Source: Diadema setosum (Eukaryota > Echinodermata > Echinoidea > Diadematoida > Diadematidae). Taken from it: a stretch of 64,000 nt of DNA. Positions 11,901-23,426 of the stretch are shown here, piece after piece. The notes below the pieces were generated by a model that was not told the origin of the DNA, did not search any database, and saw only the letters and a program-made list of their open reading frames with translations. A program made the translations under genes and the position numbers. The stretch spans positions 19,872,403-19,936,402 of the forward strand of contig NC_092688.1 in assembly GCF_964275005.1 (NCBI RefSeq), given 5' to 3'. Positions within the stretch are counted from its first letter, which is position 1; every line of letters starts with the position of its first letter.

Positions 11901-13916
11901 TCTTTCAAGTGTCTCGCACTGTTATTTCGTAACGGCGATTTCTCCGCTTTGCTGCAATGCTTTTTCGAATCGAAGTGACGTGTGTTGTCTTTTCTAAATA
12001 TTTGTGTTGTTGGGAGGTGTTGATACTTGTTATTTGTATTTGTTATTTATTTTCCTCGGTTTTTATCTCGAGGGACTGTACGTGTTTCTTAATGTTGATA
12101 GGAAAAGGCTAAAATGATCTGAGTGATGTCTGATGGTGATGATGAAAACTATGCTGGTACAATTGTATAAAAAGACGGCTTACTGTGAATGCTGTATGAG
12201 CGTACGTGCTGTTCGTTTTATTTCACTTTCCCTCTTTCTTCTTTCCCCCTTACTCTTCTTTCCCCTCCAAAGAATGATTAAAAAAAAAACAAATTATATA
12301 CACCTCACAACAAAAAGATCTACGATCTACCAACCCTCGTAAAGTTAAATCTAAATGTTCAATATCAGCAAAGAAAAAGGGGAAAGCATGAATTACAATA
12401 AATCAGAGCGAAGAGATTGTGAAATACTGAATACATGCGCGCAGTCTCTTCGGCTCGAAGAAACTTGACACCCACCCTTACCTTCTCCCCTTGTGGAAAT
12501 TTCCACAAAAGCAGGTGCCACACCCAGGTGCGTGCCAGACGAAAGAATGCGCGCATTGGAATAAACAGCGTGTAAATATCCTGGAAATATCGATCGAAGA
12601 ACCAGCTCATTAGTAGAATTAAAGGAATCATTGCAAAGATATCGTGATTCTATAGCCTTTCTTTTGGCGCATAGCAGGAAACATCAAACAGTCGAATATA
12701 GTGTACTTAATCGAATATCTTATGTTCCCTGAACAATAAAAAGGGATCGATTAATCAGTCAATTAAAAAGGCAATCACAGAAATACTTAAAAGGTCTCGT
12801 ATGCCCAGACAAATTCACTCCGAGTAGGTCCAATGAGATGCAGTCATCACCTGGTTAGACAGCAAAATCATGACGATTAATTTAAGTTCATGCTCATCAT
12901 AACTGCTTATTACTTTTCAAAGTTTTGGCTATCAACAATCGTTCGTGGGTGTTTTTTGTTTGTTGTGTATGTTTTTCCTCTTGAAAGACGTAATGACTTC
13001 TTCGTATCGAATGTAAACTACATGTTTACCGTAAACAAGCCATCAGCTCAGCTGTGGCGCATTCGATCCATCGAACTTGCAGTAACCTCTTAGGCAGGAG
13101 CACATGGCGCATTCCTTTAAACTTGAAAGTACAACCACGTGTTTGCACATTTGCGCAACCACACACAGCGCGGCATTTCGAGATCGGGATCCAGTCAGGG
13201 TAAAAGAAATTGGAATACCGGTACTTTCGGAAAATACTGATGTTTAAAATCCAGTAAAATTAAAAAGCCTGAAAACAACGCATGATTACGTTTTATAGTA
13301 AACAATAGTTTGAAACACCGAACAGAGTTTTGCATTCGCTCACACAGAAGCTTTCTTGAGAAGATGAAAACATTCCCCCACCCCTGCTAGATAGTGGAAG
13401 CTTCCATAACCAGCCCAGCAAGTTTCTGGAGGTACACAACATGCACTTGTAGTCTTGTACACATGCATTGCGAGAAAGCAATCAATCAACTCTGAACATT
13501 GCGTAGTTTGGATTCTTTATCGTGCTGGTGACCAGCTCGATACTTTGGCATGTGTCGTAATGTTTTGTTAAGAGCCTGTAGGCCTTATAAGTCGACGAGT
13601 TTAATTCAAAATGGCAAAAAGAGGGAGATGGAAAAAATACGGATTCTGGTGGAAAATACGGATTATGGAGCTGCTGAGTACGGATTTGTGCTTCCAAAGG
13701 TTGGCAGCTCTGCTGATCAATCAACATGTGGCGTTACATAATATTTCTAACCCACACCTTGCAGCTAGAAAAAGAAGAACCGAGAAAGAAAGACAATATG
13801 AACAGACCAGGGTAAGAAATTACACAAGGGAATGGGAGAGGGACCACACAAAACACCTACACACACACCACGCAGGTGCACGGCAGGCACAGGCACACAC
13901 ACACACGACACACGCA

Positions 13917-13948
<32 letters not shown>

Positions 13949-16900
13949 CACACACACACTGTGACTGTGCTAAAACCCGTTAGAGACTATCTCAGACTTG
14001 TGTCTGTGGAGAAATGCATGTTATATCGAAATGAAATCTTCTCCACCAGGTTAATACATGTAATAGACCTCTCCTGCCGATTGTGACTGAGGGAAACGTG
14101 GCTCTCTAAAACTCAATTTGGCTCCCTAAAAAGGTCCCCGAGGAGCCCGGCTGGCTTCCTAGAAAAAAAGTTAAGGTCGAGCCCTGATGTGTCATTAATA
14201 TTTTGCTTTTTCGCAAATCTTATAAGTCAGGTGCTACTCGAGAAATTAACAGCACGCAAAAAAAACAACATCTACTTTCCATCTCAACACATGAATGCAA
14301 CTTGGCATACACAGTGCATGTGCAAGGCAGTATTGCCTTATACTGACTTCTCCTTTCATCGCTCTCTTCAGTCATGATTTACCACTCATAAAAATTTCTT
14401 ACAGGTGAAAAAAACCCATACTACACGTGTGGATTGAGTAAATGCAGCAATATAAGTAGAACACATCAGCGAAGTTTGAGGAAAATCGAACAGTCCATTC
14501 AAAAGTTTTACATTTTTAAAGCAGCTATTACTGGATGAGAAGACTACTACAGTTTCATTACATCATGTATTAAAACTACATAAAGAAAATATTTTTTTTA
14601 AATTGCACAATATTTCATTTTTTGAAAATTAAAATAACACGTTCCTTTGCTTGTTGCAGATATATGTTCATCTTGCACATATGTCCAGGGTAATATTTGC
14701 TGAAAGAGACAACTCCAGTGCTCTTCCATTATGCTAGAAAAGTGAAAATATGTTGAATATTCTTCATATTTTCTTTATATCGTTTTCCATTCATGATGTC
14801 ACAGAGTATTGTAGTTTTCTCATTTAGCGATGGCAGCACCACTGTTTTAAAAAATGCATGAGTTTTTAACAGATTGTCTGATTTTCCTCTAACTTTCACT
14901 GATGTGTTCTGGTAATATTGCTGCATCCCCTCAATTCACATAGATATTTGGGTTTCATTCTCCTTCAACATTCCTCAGCTGGATGTGAGGATGAAGGCAT
15001 GGCCAGCATGATGATTCCAATCTAGTATCTACTTGCACATCAAAGACTTTGCTCATTGGCATGCCTTGGTATTTGCATTGTAATTGACATGCATGTCCTT
15101 TTTGTCTAGCTGTACAAAGCAGCATGTGGCTTGATGCTCTCCCCCATGGTTAGTGGCTTTTTCTCCCCTCCCCTCCCGAAAAGCACTGATGCTAAGCATC
15201 ACAGTGATCCTCCACATCAGTCCTCCCTCTTGAAGTGAAGAGGGAATTCTATAGACACAGAGACATGTCTTATCTGAGTTAAAGATGTCTCACTTGTCTT
15301 AGCCAGTGCAAACGTCAGGTGCTAGTATACAAATATCGACTGCTACAGAGGGAGATGGTAAAACTATTTGCACCAAGGTGATTTCTCAACAGTGCTATGT
15401 CCCGAGACGAAGTCGAGGGACATGGCACTGTTGAGAAATCACCGAGGTCAAATAGTTTTACCATGGCCCAAAAGAAAGCAGTCGATATTTGTTTTATATC
15501 CCTCTCGAGCATTTTACTAGAGTGATGACAAGGTTCCCTTTTGGAAAAATGTGCAGGTTTAACGTTAACTCTAACGTTAGGCCGTGGCAGTGCAGCAGCA
15601 GTGCATGCAGCGCGTGTAGCGAACAACACCGCTGCGCTGTATGTGTAGGCCACCGTAAACCGTTGTTGATTCCTACGCACGAGCTACACTACAGCGTGCA
15701 AAACTCCGAAAGATCGAGGAGGTCCAGGACTAGAAGTAGGCTTGAAGTGGCTTCGTTACCCAGATCATCTTCAAAATCGGTTTTAGTTTATTCCTAATTC
15801 GTACCTGATATGTTGTCCTGCTGCAATCATTCCTCCGTTACTTTGTCAATTGAGCTGAACTGCATTGATCACACTAACGTTATATACACACACGTTACAC
15901 GCCATCGCACCACATATTTCTGTAATGCCGTCACGCACCGGACCGCGCTGCTAGCGCTAGCTAGCTACAAGCCACAGGACTGTCGCTAGCTAAAGTATCG
16001 CTACTATGCGCACTGCGTACATTCTAAAGTGAGAAATGTAGATATCGATCACACGATCACGATTGGGTGCAGATTGTGGATTCCCAAAAGTACTATATCA
16101 CGCTGGCTAGTAACTCTTTGCACCGCATCCAGCTGCTCGTAGCTAGCTAGTAAAACTACACCATTTTCGTGCTCTGTGTAATCCTATGGCAAGAAACTTT
16201 ACATGAGGGATATAGTACAATTTAGTTCTTGGAACTATTCATCTACTGAGTTAGTATCCTTACCACCTTTCTCTTGATGCATCTGCCCGTAGATGATGCA
16301 GTGTTTTTAGTGGAAAGCCTCCAGCCACCTACTGGATGCCTTACATTTGTATAGCCCCAACTGTTTGGTGAAGTTGAGAGCTTTCATTTGAAGTACAGGG
16401 TGTGATATGGGAATCATGCACGCCATTGCATCCCTATACCCTTCATATGGCATGCAGTTGAGCTCCTCATACCCCATCTGTGGGGTCTTCTTTCTCGTCA
16501 AGCAGAACATTGCTCTTGTACTCACTATTAATTCACTCCCTCTTCCTTGCAATGATGTCATCGATTTATGGTTTTCCCACATCTCTGATTGTGGATTCCA
16601 AGCTTTTCCATGATCGATCAATATATAGCTCTTCCTATACTCGTCGTGTACTGTATACGCTATATATTTCGCGTGGGTTTTATTTTCGCGAATTTCGCGA
16701 GTCGGGAGCTATTCGCGAAATTAACAACACGCGAAAATATTACCTTCCAAAATGAATCCCTTGCCTTGACGATACGATCATTTTACGGCTTACCAAACAG
16801 ACCATACTGGCTAAGCTTGTTTACGTACATATAGCATGTCCACGTCTAACTAATTTACTAGAATCTCTAGTATACACAGCCCAGTCGCTGTGGTAGCATT

Positions 16901-17812
16901 CGTTGCTAGTAAGGTGAAAATTCACACTTTCTTTGCCACTTCATATTTTCTCCGGTCCCCCAATCGCGAATTTAACCACTCGCGAAAATGTGTGACATCG
17001 GCAATTTGCGAAAATTTATGCACGCGAAAATTATAGCGTATACAGTATCCTTTAATGACCTCCACTTTCATTGTGGTGGAAAGTATGTTCTTTGACTTGG
17101 CTATAATTATGGTAGCTGTAGCTAAAACTTCATTTGAGATCTGGTTGAGACTTGAAGACTCAAGAGAAGACAGCTTGAACATTACAGTCTCGGCTGGAAA
17201 GTTATCTAGAGCAGATCACAGAGGCATGTGCCCTCAAACGACAGAATGAGAATGACGAAGGCTGCTATCAGCGAATGGCTTTGTATGCTTGGGCAGAAAA
17301 CTGATGCCTAATTAGTATCACTAAAAATACATCTCTACTCACCAGATAAAGCAGTAGATTTCACCTCCATGTTGCATGCATTTAGATGAATTAATTTTGA
17401 ATGGATTGTGCAAAGTAGGTTTGTAAAGGGTCGATATAAACCAGGCAACACACATTTTCACATATCGCACTCTACATACGCTCACATGTACATACACACA
17501 TTGCAGGCTTTGATGGCTTTGCACTGTTCAGATATTTTCAAGTGTTGGCAGGTGCAGTTCAGGGGCAAACCAATGTGTATACTGTTATACAATCTTAATC
17601 AAACTATTGTATGTATTAACCATATCCTTTTATTTCTTCTTACAGAGGAGGTAGCCCAAAGACCAAAGCTAAAACTGGCCCCCCGCACTGTAAAGGAACC
17701 CGTAGGTCAGGAGGTGGATTCCAGCAAAAGGTCCGCCATTTTTGGCACTGGCAAGCCGAGAGAAGAGAAGCTGTCAGACATGAAGCATGAAGCGTCATCA
17801 TCATCATCGTAG
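5744..17812 (+). CDS. eIF4H: Eukaryotic translation initiation factor 4H (seven coding exons, first exon missing)
   Basis: eIF4H is a cytoplasmic RNA-binding cofactor that stimulates the eIF4A helicase to unwind mRNA 5' UTRs during cap-dependent initiation. Exons 5744-5948, 6636-6684, 8041-8105, 8820-8892, 9678-9740, 10393-10686 and 17646-17812 join in frame with GT-AG introns. The order is a Gly-rich start, [20 protein letters not shown] (RNP2 region of one RRM), [19 protein letters not shown] (RNP1), [10 protein letters not shown], a long RGG/Gly-rich linker, then the conserved tail [20 protein letters not shown] and [12 protein letters not shown]. Both the RRM and the tail match vertebrate eIF4H closely. 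The Gly-rich linker is longer than in human eIF4H and has FDGGRGG repeats. The protein ends in a run of five Ser. The upstream exon ends in codon phase 1 and should lie before the window. eIF4B is a relative, but the tail and single RRM right after a short N-terminus favour eIF4H. Confidence 0.95.
5949..6635 (+). other. eIF4H: eIF4H intron
   Basis: AT-rich intron with two diverged copies of a short segment near 6180-6260 and 6305-6385 (CCTTCA-TTTTACTT and GGCATCTA-CTTCAGATGT blocks). No gene or element boundary is recognised. Confidence 0.6.
6636..6684 (+). CDS. eIF4H: eIF4H exon: RRM middle
   Basis: A 49-bp exon bounded by CGACAG and GTAAGC. It encodes [16 protein letters not shown] and leaves one base of the next Gly codon. 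The segment corresponds to human RSVRLVRDKDTDKFK. The shortness and the conserved phase support a real exon. Confidence 0.95.
7415..7972. mobile_element. TTAA-flanked MITE with long inverted arms, copy 1
   Basis: A 558-bp element flanked by TTAA on both sides (7411-7414 and 7973-7976). The arms are about 180-190 bp and near-complementary, from AGGGAAGATAAACCC to GGGTTTATCTTCCCT. There is no coding potential. TTAA target duplication is the rule for piggyBac and Kolobok elements, so a non-autonomous member of one of these is likely. Related copies lie at 14404, 36728, 56264 and 58140. Confidence 0.85.
8041..8105 (+). CDS. eIF4H: eIF4H exon: RRM RNP1
   Basis: A 65-bp exon bounded by TTGACAG and GTAAGT. 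It encodes [20 protein letters not shown] and GA, including the RNP1 aromatic residues that stack on RNA bases. A 558-bp MITE lies 68 bp upstream of it. Confidence 0.95.
8680..8710. repeat. TG microsatellite
   Basis: A (TG)n tract in an eIF4H intron, just upstream of the exon at 8820. It has no other visible feature. Confidence 0.8.
8820..8892 (+). CDS. eIF4H: eIF4H exon: RRM end
   Basis: A 73-bp exon after CTTGCAG and before GTAAGT. It encodes [20 protein letters not shown] and [14 protein letters not shown] is nearly identical across animal eIF4H proteins and closes the RRM fold before the Gly-rich linker. Confidence 0.95.
9678..9740 (+). CDS. eIF4H: eIF4H exon: first part of Gly-rich linker
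   Basis: A 63-bp exon after CCTTTAG and before GTGAGA. Phase 1 on both sides means it could be skipped without frameshift. It encodes [20 protein letters not shown]. Human eIF4H has an alternatively spliced exon in the linker; whether this one is alternative cannot be seen here. Confidence 0.85.
10393..10686 (+). CDS. eIF4H: eIF4H exon: large RGG/Gly-rich linker
   Basis: A 294-bp exon after CTCCCAG. The donor is GTTTGT, weaker than the others. It is phase 1 on both sides. It encodes about 97 residues rich in Gly, Arg, Tyr and Asp, with [13 protein letters not shown] repeats and several RGG or RGGY motifs, then [11 protein letters not shown], which starts the conserved C-terminal block. RGG segments commonly bind RNA and are arginine-methylated. 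The repeats make the opposite strand open too, but that has no protein similarity. Confidence 0.9.
11046..11092. repeat. GT microsatellite
   Basis: A (TG)n tract interrupted by ACCCGACG, inside the 3.4-kb transposon. Confidence 0.8.
13860..13960. repeat. AC / ACGC microsatellite
   Basis: Alternating purine-pyrimidine tracts (CACA and CGCA repeats) inside the 3.4-kb transposon. The open frames across it are repeat artefacts. Confidence 0.85.
14404..14966. mobile_element. TTAA-family MITE with long inverted arms, copy 3 (diverged)
   Basis: It has the same inverted-arm plan as the element at 7415. The left arm contains GTGGATTGAGTAAATGCAGC and AGAACACATCAGCGAAG. The right arm contains CTTTCACTGATGTGTTCT and a CTCAATTCACA block, then TTTGGGTTTC. 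The outer TTAA sites are not preserved. Its divergence indicates greater age than copy 1. Confidence 0.75.
15331..15490. repeat. Near-perfect 160-bp palindrome
   Basis: Two arms of about 72 bp, meeting around the short centre GAGACGAAGTCGA at about 15404-15417, can form a long hairpin. The arms share TGATTTCTCAACAGTGC and AAATATCGACTGC (as complements). It lies inside the last eIF4H intron. It may be the end of a foldback element; the outer boundary is not clear. Confidence 0.8.
16651..17045. mobile_element. TA-flanked MITE (Tc1/mariner-like), 395 bp
   Basis: The ends CTGTATACGCTAT and ATAGCGTATACAG are inverted repeats flanked by TA (16649-16650 and 17046-17047). Subterminal TTCGCG and CGCGAAAATT motifs recur in both arms. 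TA duplication suggests Tc1/mariner mobilisation. It lies in the last eIF4H intron; a related copy is at 24692. Confidence 0.85.
17646..17812 (+). CDS. eIF4H: eIF4H terminal coding exon
   Basis: Bounded on the left by TTCTTACAG, ending in TAG at 17810-17812. It encodes [20 protein letters not shown], then [19 protein letters not shown], then a poly-Ser end. It matches the human tail (AQRPRLQLKPRT and SAIFGGARPREE). The preceding intron is nearly 7 kb, greatly enlarged by transposons. Confidence 0.95.
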
Positions 17813-20620
17813 CTGTAGGCACCAATTGTTGTTTTCAATGCAAAAGTGTACAGTTTGTTTTGCGTTGTAGTTCTCCCAATGGGGTTGATTATCTGTGGAG
17901 TTCAAGTAACCCAGGCATCACACCACGGGATATTAAACACTGTGCAGAAGGCATCAGGCATCACATCAGTCATTGGGCACCAGTGGTTCAGCAGAGAAAT
18001 ATCCAAAAACTGTATTGTGTGTGTAAGGACAAGTTTAATAGTTGGTGATACTTGCAATTAAACAAGCAACATTAACCTCTAACTGTTATTGAGGGAAGAG
18101 GGGTCAAGGATGAAAATGAATTCACCTTGATAAGAGGTGCTTATGAAAGAAAAAAAAAATGCATTTACTTGCGATGAAGAAGGCAAAATGAAACAATGTG
18201 TAAATATTTGTTCTAAAAGGAATGTTGAAATGATTGTACCCTTTAGAAATCTTTATCTATCTTCCTTGCTAAGATATCATTCATCATTATGGAAGCATTT
18301 CTTACAGATTTGAGGACTTTTCCAGTTCATGAATTGTAACTCATGTAGAGTAGGCACGAGACTGATCATAAGAAATAATTTGAGATTCTTGATTTTATAA
18401 ATGGAGGATGTTGTTGAAGGTATTAAGAGATATTTTTCTATGAATGATATTTGGCGTGGTTAGTGCAGAGTGGGGAAAAGCGATGAGACCATCGTACAAG
18501 CTTAAAATTACATTCTGTGGTGCAGATGACTTTAGAGCCATGGGTAGCACTTGAACTCATATTGATTATACTCCATCTAGAAAGTATAGTTTACATCTAC
18601 AGTGTGTTACATTGATAGAAGCAGCATAGCATGCATATCTAAAGTAAAGTTAGCATGCTAGTGTTGGAAGTCACTTTTATATTTCACTGTGCCATGCTTT
18701 GTTACGAGTTTGATCTTCTATTATCCCCCTGTAACAATAGGCAACTGGCAAAAGTTAGCTGTAATGGAACGTTTTTAGTGGCTTTCGCACAACATACGAG
18801 AAATCTAGAAATCGTCTAAAATTTAAGGCATTCCATGCTTCTCAAGCCGGGATGTTGAATAGACCTAGGGAATGATGTTGATAGCGGTCACTCCATTTTT
18901 ATTGCCCACAATTTGGAAATTGTCATACAAATCGTGATGGAAGCTCGCTGAAGTGAAGGCGACTCAACAGTTGAGTCACAGTTTATATCAGTGTGTAATC
19001 TCTTGTCTTTTTTTTTTTTTCATTTTGCCAAATGAAATCAAGTACATTGACATCAACTCCTGTTAGAGGCTCTTCTTACGTTACCTGAATGTTGCTCAGC
19101 TTGCATTTGGAGCCTGAGGGTGAATATATTGAGTGAGAGGAGCCAAGGTTACTCTATCTAGGCACGTCGATTTCTCGCCATCGTGCGAGTGAAAGATTTC
19201 AAGTTAACTAAAGTAATGTTTTCCTTCTGAAAAAAGGTGGATTTATGTCTTGTAAATATATAAATTGAGTGCATTGATGTCCAGTATGTATGCTGCTCTG
19301 TAATTATGCTTCTTCTTTTGCGCATTTCAAGCTAGGAATATCTTGGTTGTTTTTTTTTACATATCAAGAGGTCCTAGATTGCTAGTAATTTTGGTCTAAC
19401 TGCATTTATTCATAGGTAATGTCATATAACTTGGCAGGTTTATAGCTATTCAGGTTTTGTTTTGTTTTTTCTCTTCAGTAGATAAGACAGTAAATGTACA
19501 TGCATTTCCACTTATATATTAGTGCATGTATGTATATTGCAATTGTATTGATATTTGTGTATCTGCTTATAAAGAAATGTGGGAATATATTACATATTTC
19601 CATTTCTGTATAGATTATTGAAGCAGAAAGCATTTGGGTATTGATGACTAATTCTGTAGAAGAAGAGAAAAAGTAAAAAAAAAGTAAAAAAAAAAAAAAA
19701 AAAAAAAGGAAGAAAAAAAAAAAGATAGATTGAATTTGACATCATTATTCCAAATTATGCTTCCTGGAGCAGCATGTGCTGCTTTGGTGAATGGTCTAGT
19801 TCATGTCAGAATGATATGTTTGCTGTTTATCAAACTCACTGGGTAGTGGGAAGTACTTGGTAGTAGATGCATGCAAGACTACGTCCAATACAGAGGACTG
19901 TGCATTAACATTGTTTGATTGGTTGTCTCATTTCTAAACACTTTCATGAAGTGATGTTTATACGAAAAGAAACAGTGACGGACAGGTTTCTTGTTTCTTG
20001 AGTTGGATGCCAGTTCGGACAAGCGGCACCTTCCTTGTGTCCCTCGTTGAGTGTCGGTTCCTGTTACTTGTGACAGACTTTGCCGTGTTTCATACAACAG
20101 TAGGAGTTCTGAAGCTCGGGTGGGCAAGATCATATTTGTGTGCAAGTAGGATAGACGTCAGAATGCTTGTGTTGATCATTAACTAGTTGGCGTGTTGTGC
20201 CAGGGAGGGAAAGCCCATATTGGAAATCTGAAACTGTGAAGAATAGTTGCAGAAAGTTTGCGGTCTTCAAAAGGCTGTGAAAGTATGTATATGGACTTTT
20301 GTGAGTGCTTTTTTTAATATTTAAAAGAAAAAAAAAGTCAACACACAGAAGTGAGTGTTGCCAAATTACAGGGTGCCTACAGCAGCGTGTACATAGAACA
20401 GGTACTCTGTAACTTGACGCCAAGTGTAGCATGGTCTGTTTTTTCCATTTGTATCATAGATATATATCATGCAAGACAAGTTCCACCTTGAATGGTGGAC
20501 ATGTTACGAGCATGATATGATGCTATTATTTGAGGGCAGCACACGCCACGACACGAAGGAGCATGCATAATATCCTTTGCCCACGAGTATTGTATTATTA
20601 TAGGAATGTAAAATAAAAGA
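17813..20620 (+). other. eIF4H: Probable eIF4H 3' UTR
   Basis: After the stop codon, AT-rich sequence with no coding exon extends to an AATAAA-type signal at about 20610 (GTAAAATAAAAG). No clear transposon boundary is seen, which fits transcribed 3' UTR. A long A-rich tract sits at 19676-19725. The end point is inference; a later AATAAA occurs near 21284. Confidence 0.4.
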
Positions 20621-22223
20621 AACGACTCGTCACCCACAGCACTATGTATCTTTGTCAGTATGTGTGTGTGTATGTGTCTGTGTGTGTTGGGACAATCACA
20701 TGATTGACAAAATTATAATACATGTACTTTAAATTACAGCTTGTATCCTCTTTCTGACATGTGTTTAAAAGGTCGTATCATACAACCTATATTGGACCAC
20801 TGGTAAGAAAAGCATTTCTAAAGGAACGTCAGAAATAAATGACATTTATCCTCAGTAGATATGGATAAATGTTTCTCCTTATTCTTCCCTCTCTCCTTTT
20901 ATCGCCACTCGGTGAGTGGTGACTTGAATATTATATTCTTAGTATGTCGTATTGTTTAGACAAGCATTTCTGAGGCCATTATCCTCATCAAGCGTTTGCT
21001 TGTGATGGTTTCCTGTATTTCTGTTATATCCAGAGTTGCTTAATTTGTCTTTTGAACGGCAGATACATGTACACAGGATCCAATGTTTGCATATACAGTA
21101 TGTATTGGTTGTATGCATGAAATAATGCTTGCTTGGTTTCGTTTTACATCATGTTAGAAAAATATTGGATATTCGAATTAATCATTAATTAATCATTTAC
21201 CTGTCAGATTCAAATTATACTGTGCTCAATTAGTTTGTTCTATTGATTTTGTATTACATTTATGTATGAAGAAGTAATTAAGAAATAAATCAAATCAAAC
21301 AAATCAATCAAATACAATGGAAGAAGTTAAAATTGACAGAAGACATACAGCAGAAAAGCAAAGGGATTCTGGAATTTTCAACATTTTTCACAAGACTGTG
21401 ATACTGGTAGAAACCAAACATGTGAATGAGATGGGGTAGTGTCATTACCCCGTGTCTCTTGATATTGGTTTGTATTCAGAAATATACACTGTACCTGTAC
21501 AAATCATGTTTGGGGGAGATGCTTTAGTAAATACCATTTCCTGTTGGGGGAAAAAATATATATACACTTAATTTGTGTATATATATGTGTGTGTATTATA
21601 TAATATGTATATATCATTCCCATATGATTTCGTCACTACAATACTTGGCTATTTTTGTTTTCATTTCATTTTAGAAGGAATCTTTGAAATTCAGGTCATT
21701 ACGAGACTCGAGAGGAAAATTTCACCCCCTCATCAGATTAGCTTATGTAGTTACGTGTACCACCAATACCACTGTTTCATGATAACTATCTGAAATATAA
21801 AATCCCTTAATTTCCTTATGGTCCGTTTATAATGAAACTTACCCCATACTATGTTTGATTTCACTCTATTCAACAAATTCAAATTTAAACACTGTGGAGT
21901 GTGTTGTTACACTAATCAGCAATACATGTACAAATGGTTGTATCTGGTGTTCATGCTTGTGTCTGTGCCGTGTGTGTGTGTGTGTGTGTGTGAGTGTGCG
22001 AGTCTATATTTATGTGTGTGTTTGTCGCTTCTGAAGTATATACTGATCATTTTCCACCACAAAGGACCTATTTCTGTAGAGAGCAATCAATTTACACACT
22101 TCATTTACTCAAACGATGTCAAAGATCCACTGTACAAATGTGAACAGGGATGTCTTTCACACAACAAAGACACACAATTGATTCCTTGCTTAGGCCTATA
22201 CAGTACAGTCAACCTTGCTTTAA
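20621..22223. other. Intergenic AT-rich sequence
   Basis: No conserved exon is recognised. It holds a (TG)n microsatellite near 21970-21995 and a TA/TG-rich stretch near 21555-21610. Confidence 0.5.
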
Positions 22224-22578
22224 GGGGATGGCTAGTAACTGCTCAGTGGGAATGCTCGGGGATGATTGTTCCAATTCTTGTGGGATTCATTTAAGAGTAC
22301 ATTATATATCAGATATCTATTGTGTGAAAATTATTTGCTTCAGAACGGTCTCATATTCAAGTAATGTGCAGTTTAATGCCCTGTCACTGTACAGGCATGC
22401 TAACTTGGAAACATTAAACTGCACATTACTTGAATATGAGACCATTCCGAAGCAAATAATTTTCACCCGATAGATATATAATGTACATTGTACTCTTAAA
22501 TGAATCCCACAAGAATTGGAACAATCGTCCCCCAGCATTCACACCGATTCCCACTGATCAGTTACTAGCCATCCCCTT
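22224..22578. mobile_element. Palindromic TTAA-flanked MITE, about 355 bp
   Basis: The arms of about 165 bp run from GGGGATGGCTAGTAACTG to CAGTTACTAGCCATCCCC and pair around a small centre near 22388-22410. TTAA borders both sides. The arms differ at only a few positions, so the hairpin is well kept. Its right TTAA is also the left TTAA of the next element. Confidence 0.85.
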
Positions 22579-22582
22579 TTAA

Positions 22583-23426
22583 CCCGGAATCCGCCCCCCC
22601 CCCCCTCGACGTTTCGCGCTATAATTCTGTAACGCGAGAAGGCCTCGTTGCGAGGCTTCTTGACTTTGTTTGTTCAAGTCTCGCGCGACTTTTGAGACCA
22701 AATTTGCGACGTCCATGTATACTTTTGCGAAGCCACGCCCATTTTTGTAATGGAATGTCGCCCCAAAACGGGCACAATTTTGTGATTTTGTGTACATTTC
22801 CTATGGAAAACGGTGCTCTGTCATGAAAGTCATAAAAACCTGATTATTTTTACAATTAATCACTTCCATTGATTAGTTTTGTGCTAATTATGGTAGGAAA
22901 GTGGTCAGTGACAATTTCCAATAAAAAAACAAAGAAAAAACAAAAGTTGAAAAACAAGGAAATACATAATAAATTCTGAGAACAATAAAATACATAAGAA
23001 TTGAAATGAGTTTTGGAAGTTTTTGTGATGTACAATTGTTGAATATGCCAAAACAGATTTACAGATCAAAAATTAGACTCTCAATGCTTTTAATTGGGCT
23101 AAAATATGATCTTGAGCTTAATTTGCTTAATTTCCAATAAAAAAACAAAGGAAAAAAAAAGTTGAAAAACAAGGAAATACATAATAAATTCTGAGAACAA
23201 TAAAATACATAAGAATTGAAATGAGTTTTGGAAGTTTTTGTGATGTACAATTGTTGAATATGCCAAAACAGATTTACAGATCAAAAATTAGACTCTCAAT
23301 GCTTTTAATTAGGCTAAAATATGATTTTGAGCTTAATTTGCATAATTAATCAATTAAAATTTGAATTTGCTTGTTTCAAAAAATCTTATGACACAATATT
23401 GTAGATTATGACGCGGGTCTCACGCA
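22583..23426. mobile_element. TTAA-flanked element with poly-C ends, copy B (right end lost, internal duplication)
   Basis: It starts CCCGGAATCCGCCCCC after TTAA (22579-22582) and continues with GACGTTTCGCGCTATAATTC, as in the complete copy at 38711. The internal 200-bp AT-rich region occurs twice in tandem. The right terminus is missing: similarity ends at GGGTCTCACGCA near 23426. No protein is encoded. Confidence 0.8.
22915..23340. repeat. Internal tandem duplication of about 210 bp
   Basis: Two direct copies, each beginning AATTTCCAATAAAAAAACAA and ending in GAGCTTAATTTGC, are nearly identical apart from a few bases. The sister copies at 38711 and 52387 have one unit only, so the duplication is specific to this insertion. 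Confidence 0.85.

Larger units (their letters stand above)
10769..14186. mobile_element. 3.4-kb non-autonomous DNA transposon in the last eIF4H intron
   Basis: Perfect 15-bp terminal inverted repeats (CAGGGCTCGACCTTA and its complement) are flanked by ATGTG at 10764-10768 and 14187-14191, a candidate 5-bp target duplication. Inside each end are related GGCTCC/CCCGGCTGGCT motifs. No long transposase frame is present, only GT and AC microsatellites and unrecognised sequence. CAGGG ends are typical of hAT elements, although 8 bp is the usual hAT duplication; some hAT groups use shorter ones. It starts 82 bp after the exon ending at 10686. Confidence 0.8.

Noticed and set aside
13611..14086. Open frames across 13611-14086
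   Set aside because: They run into AC/ACGC microsatellite sequence inside a transposon and show no protein-like composition.
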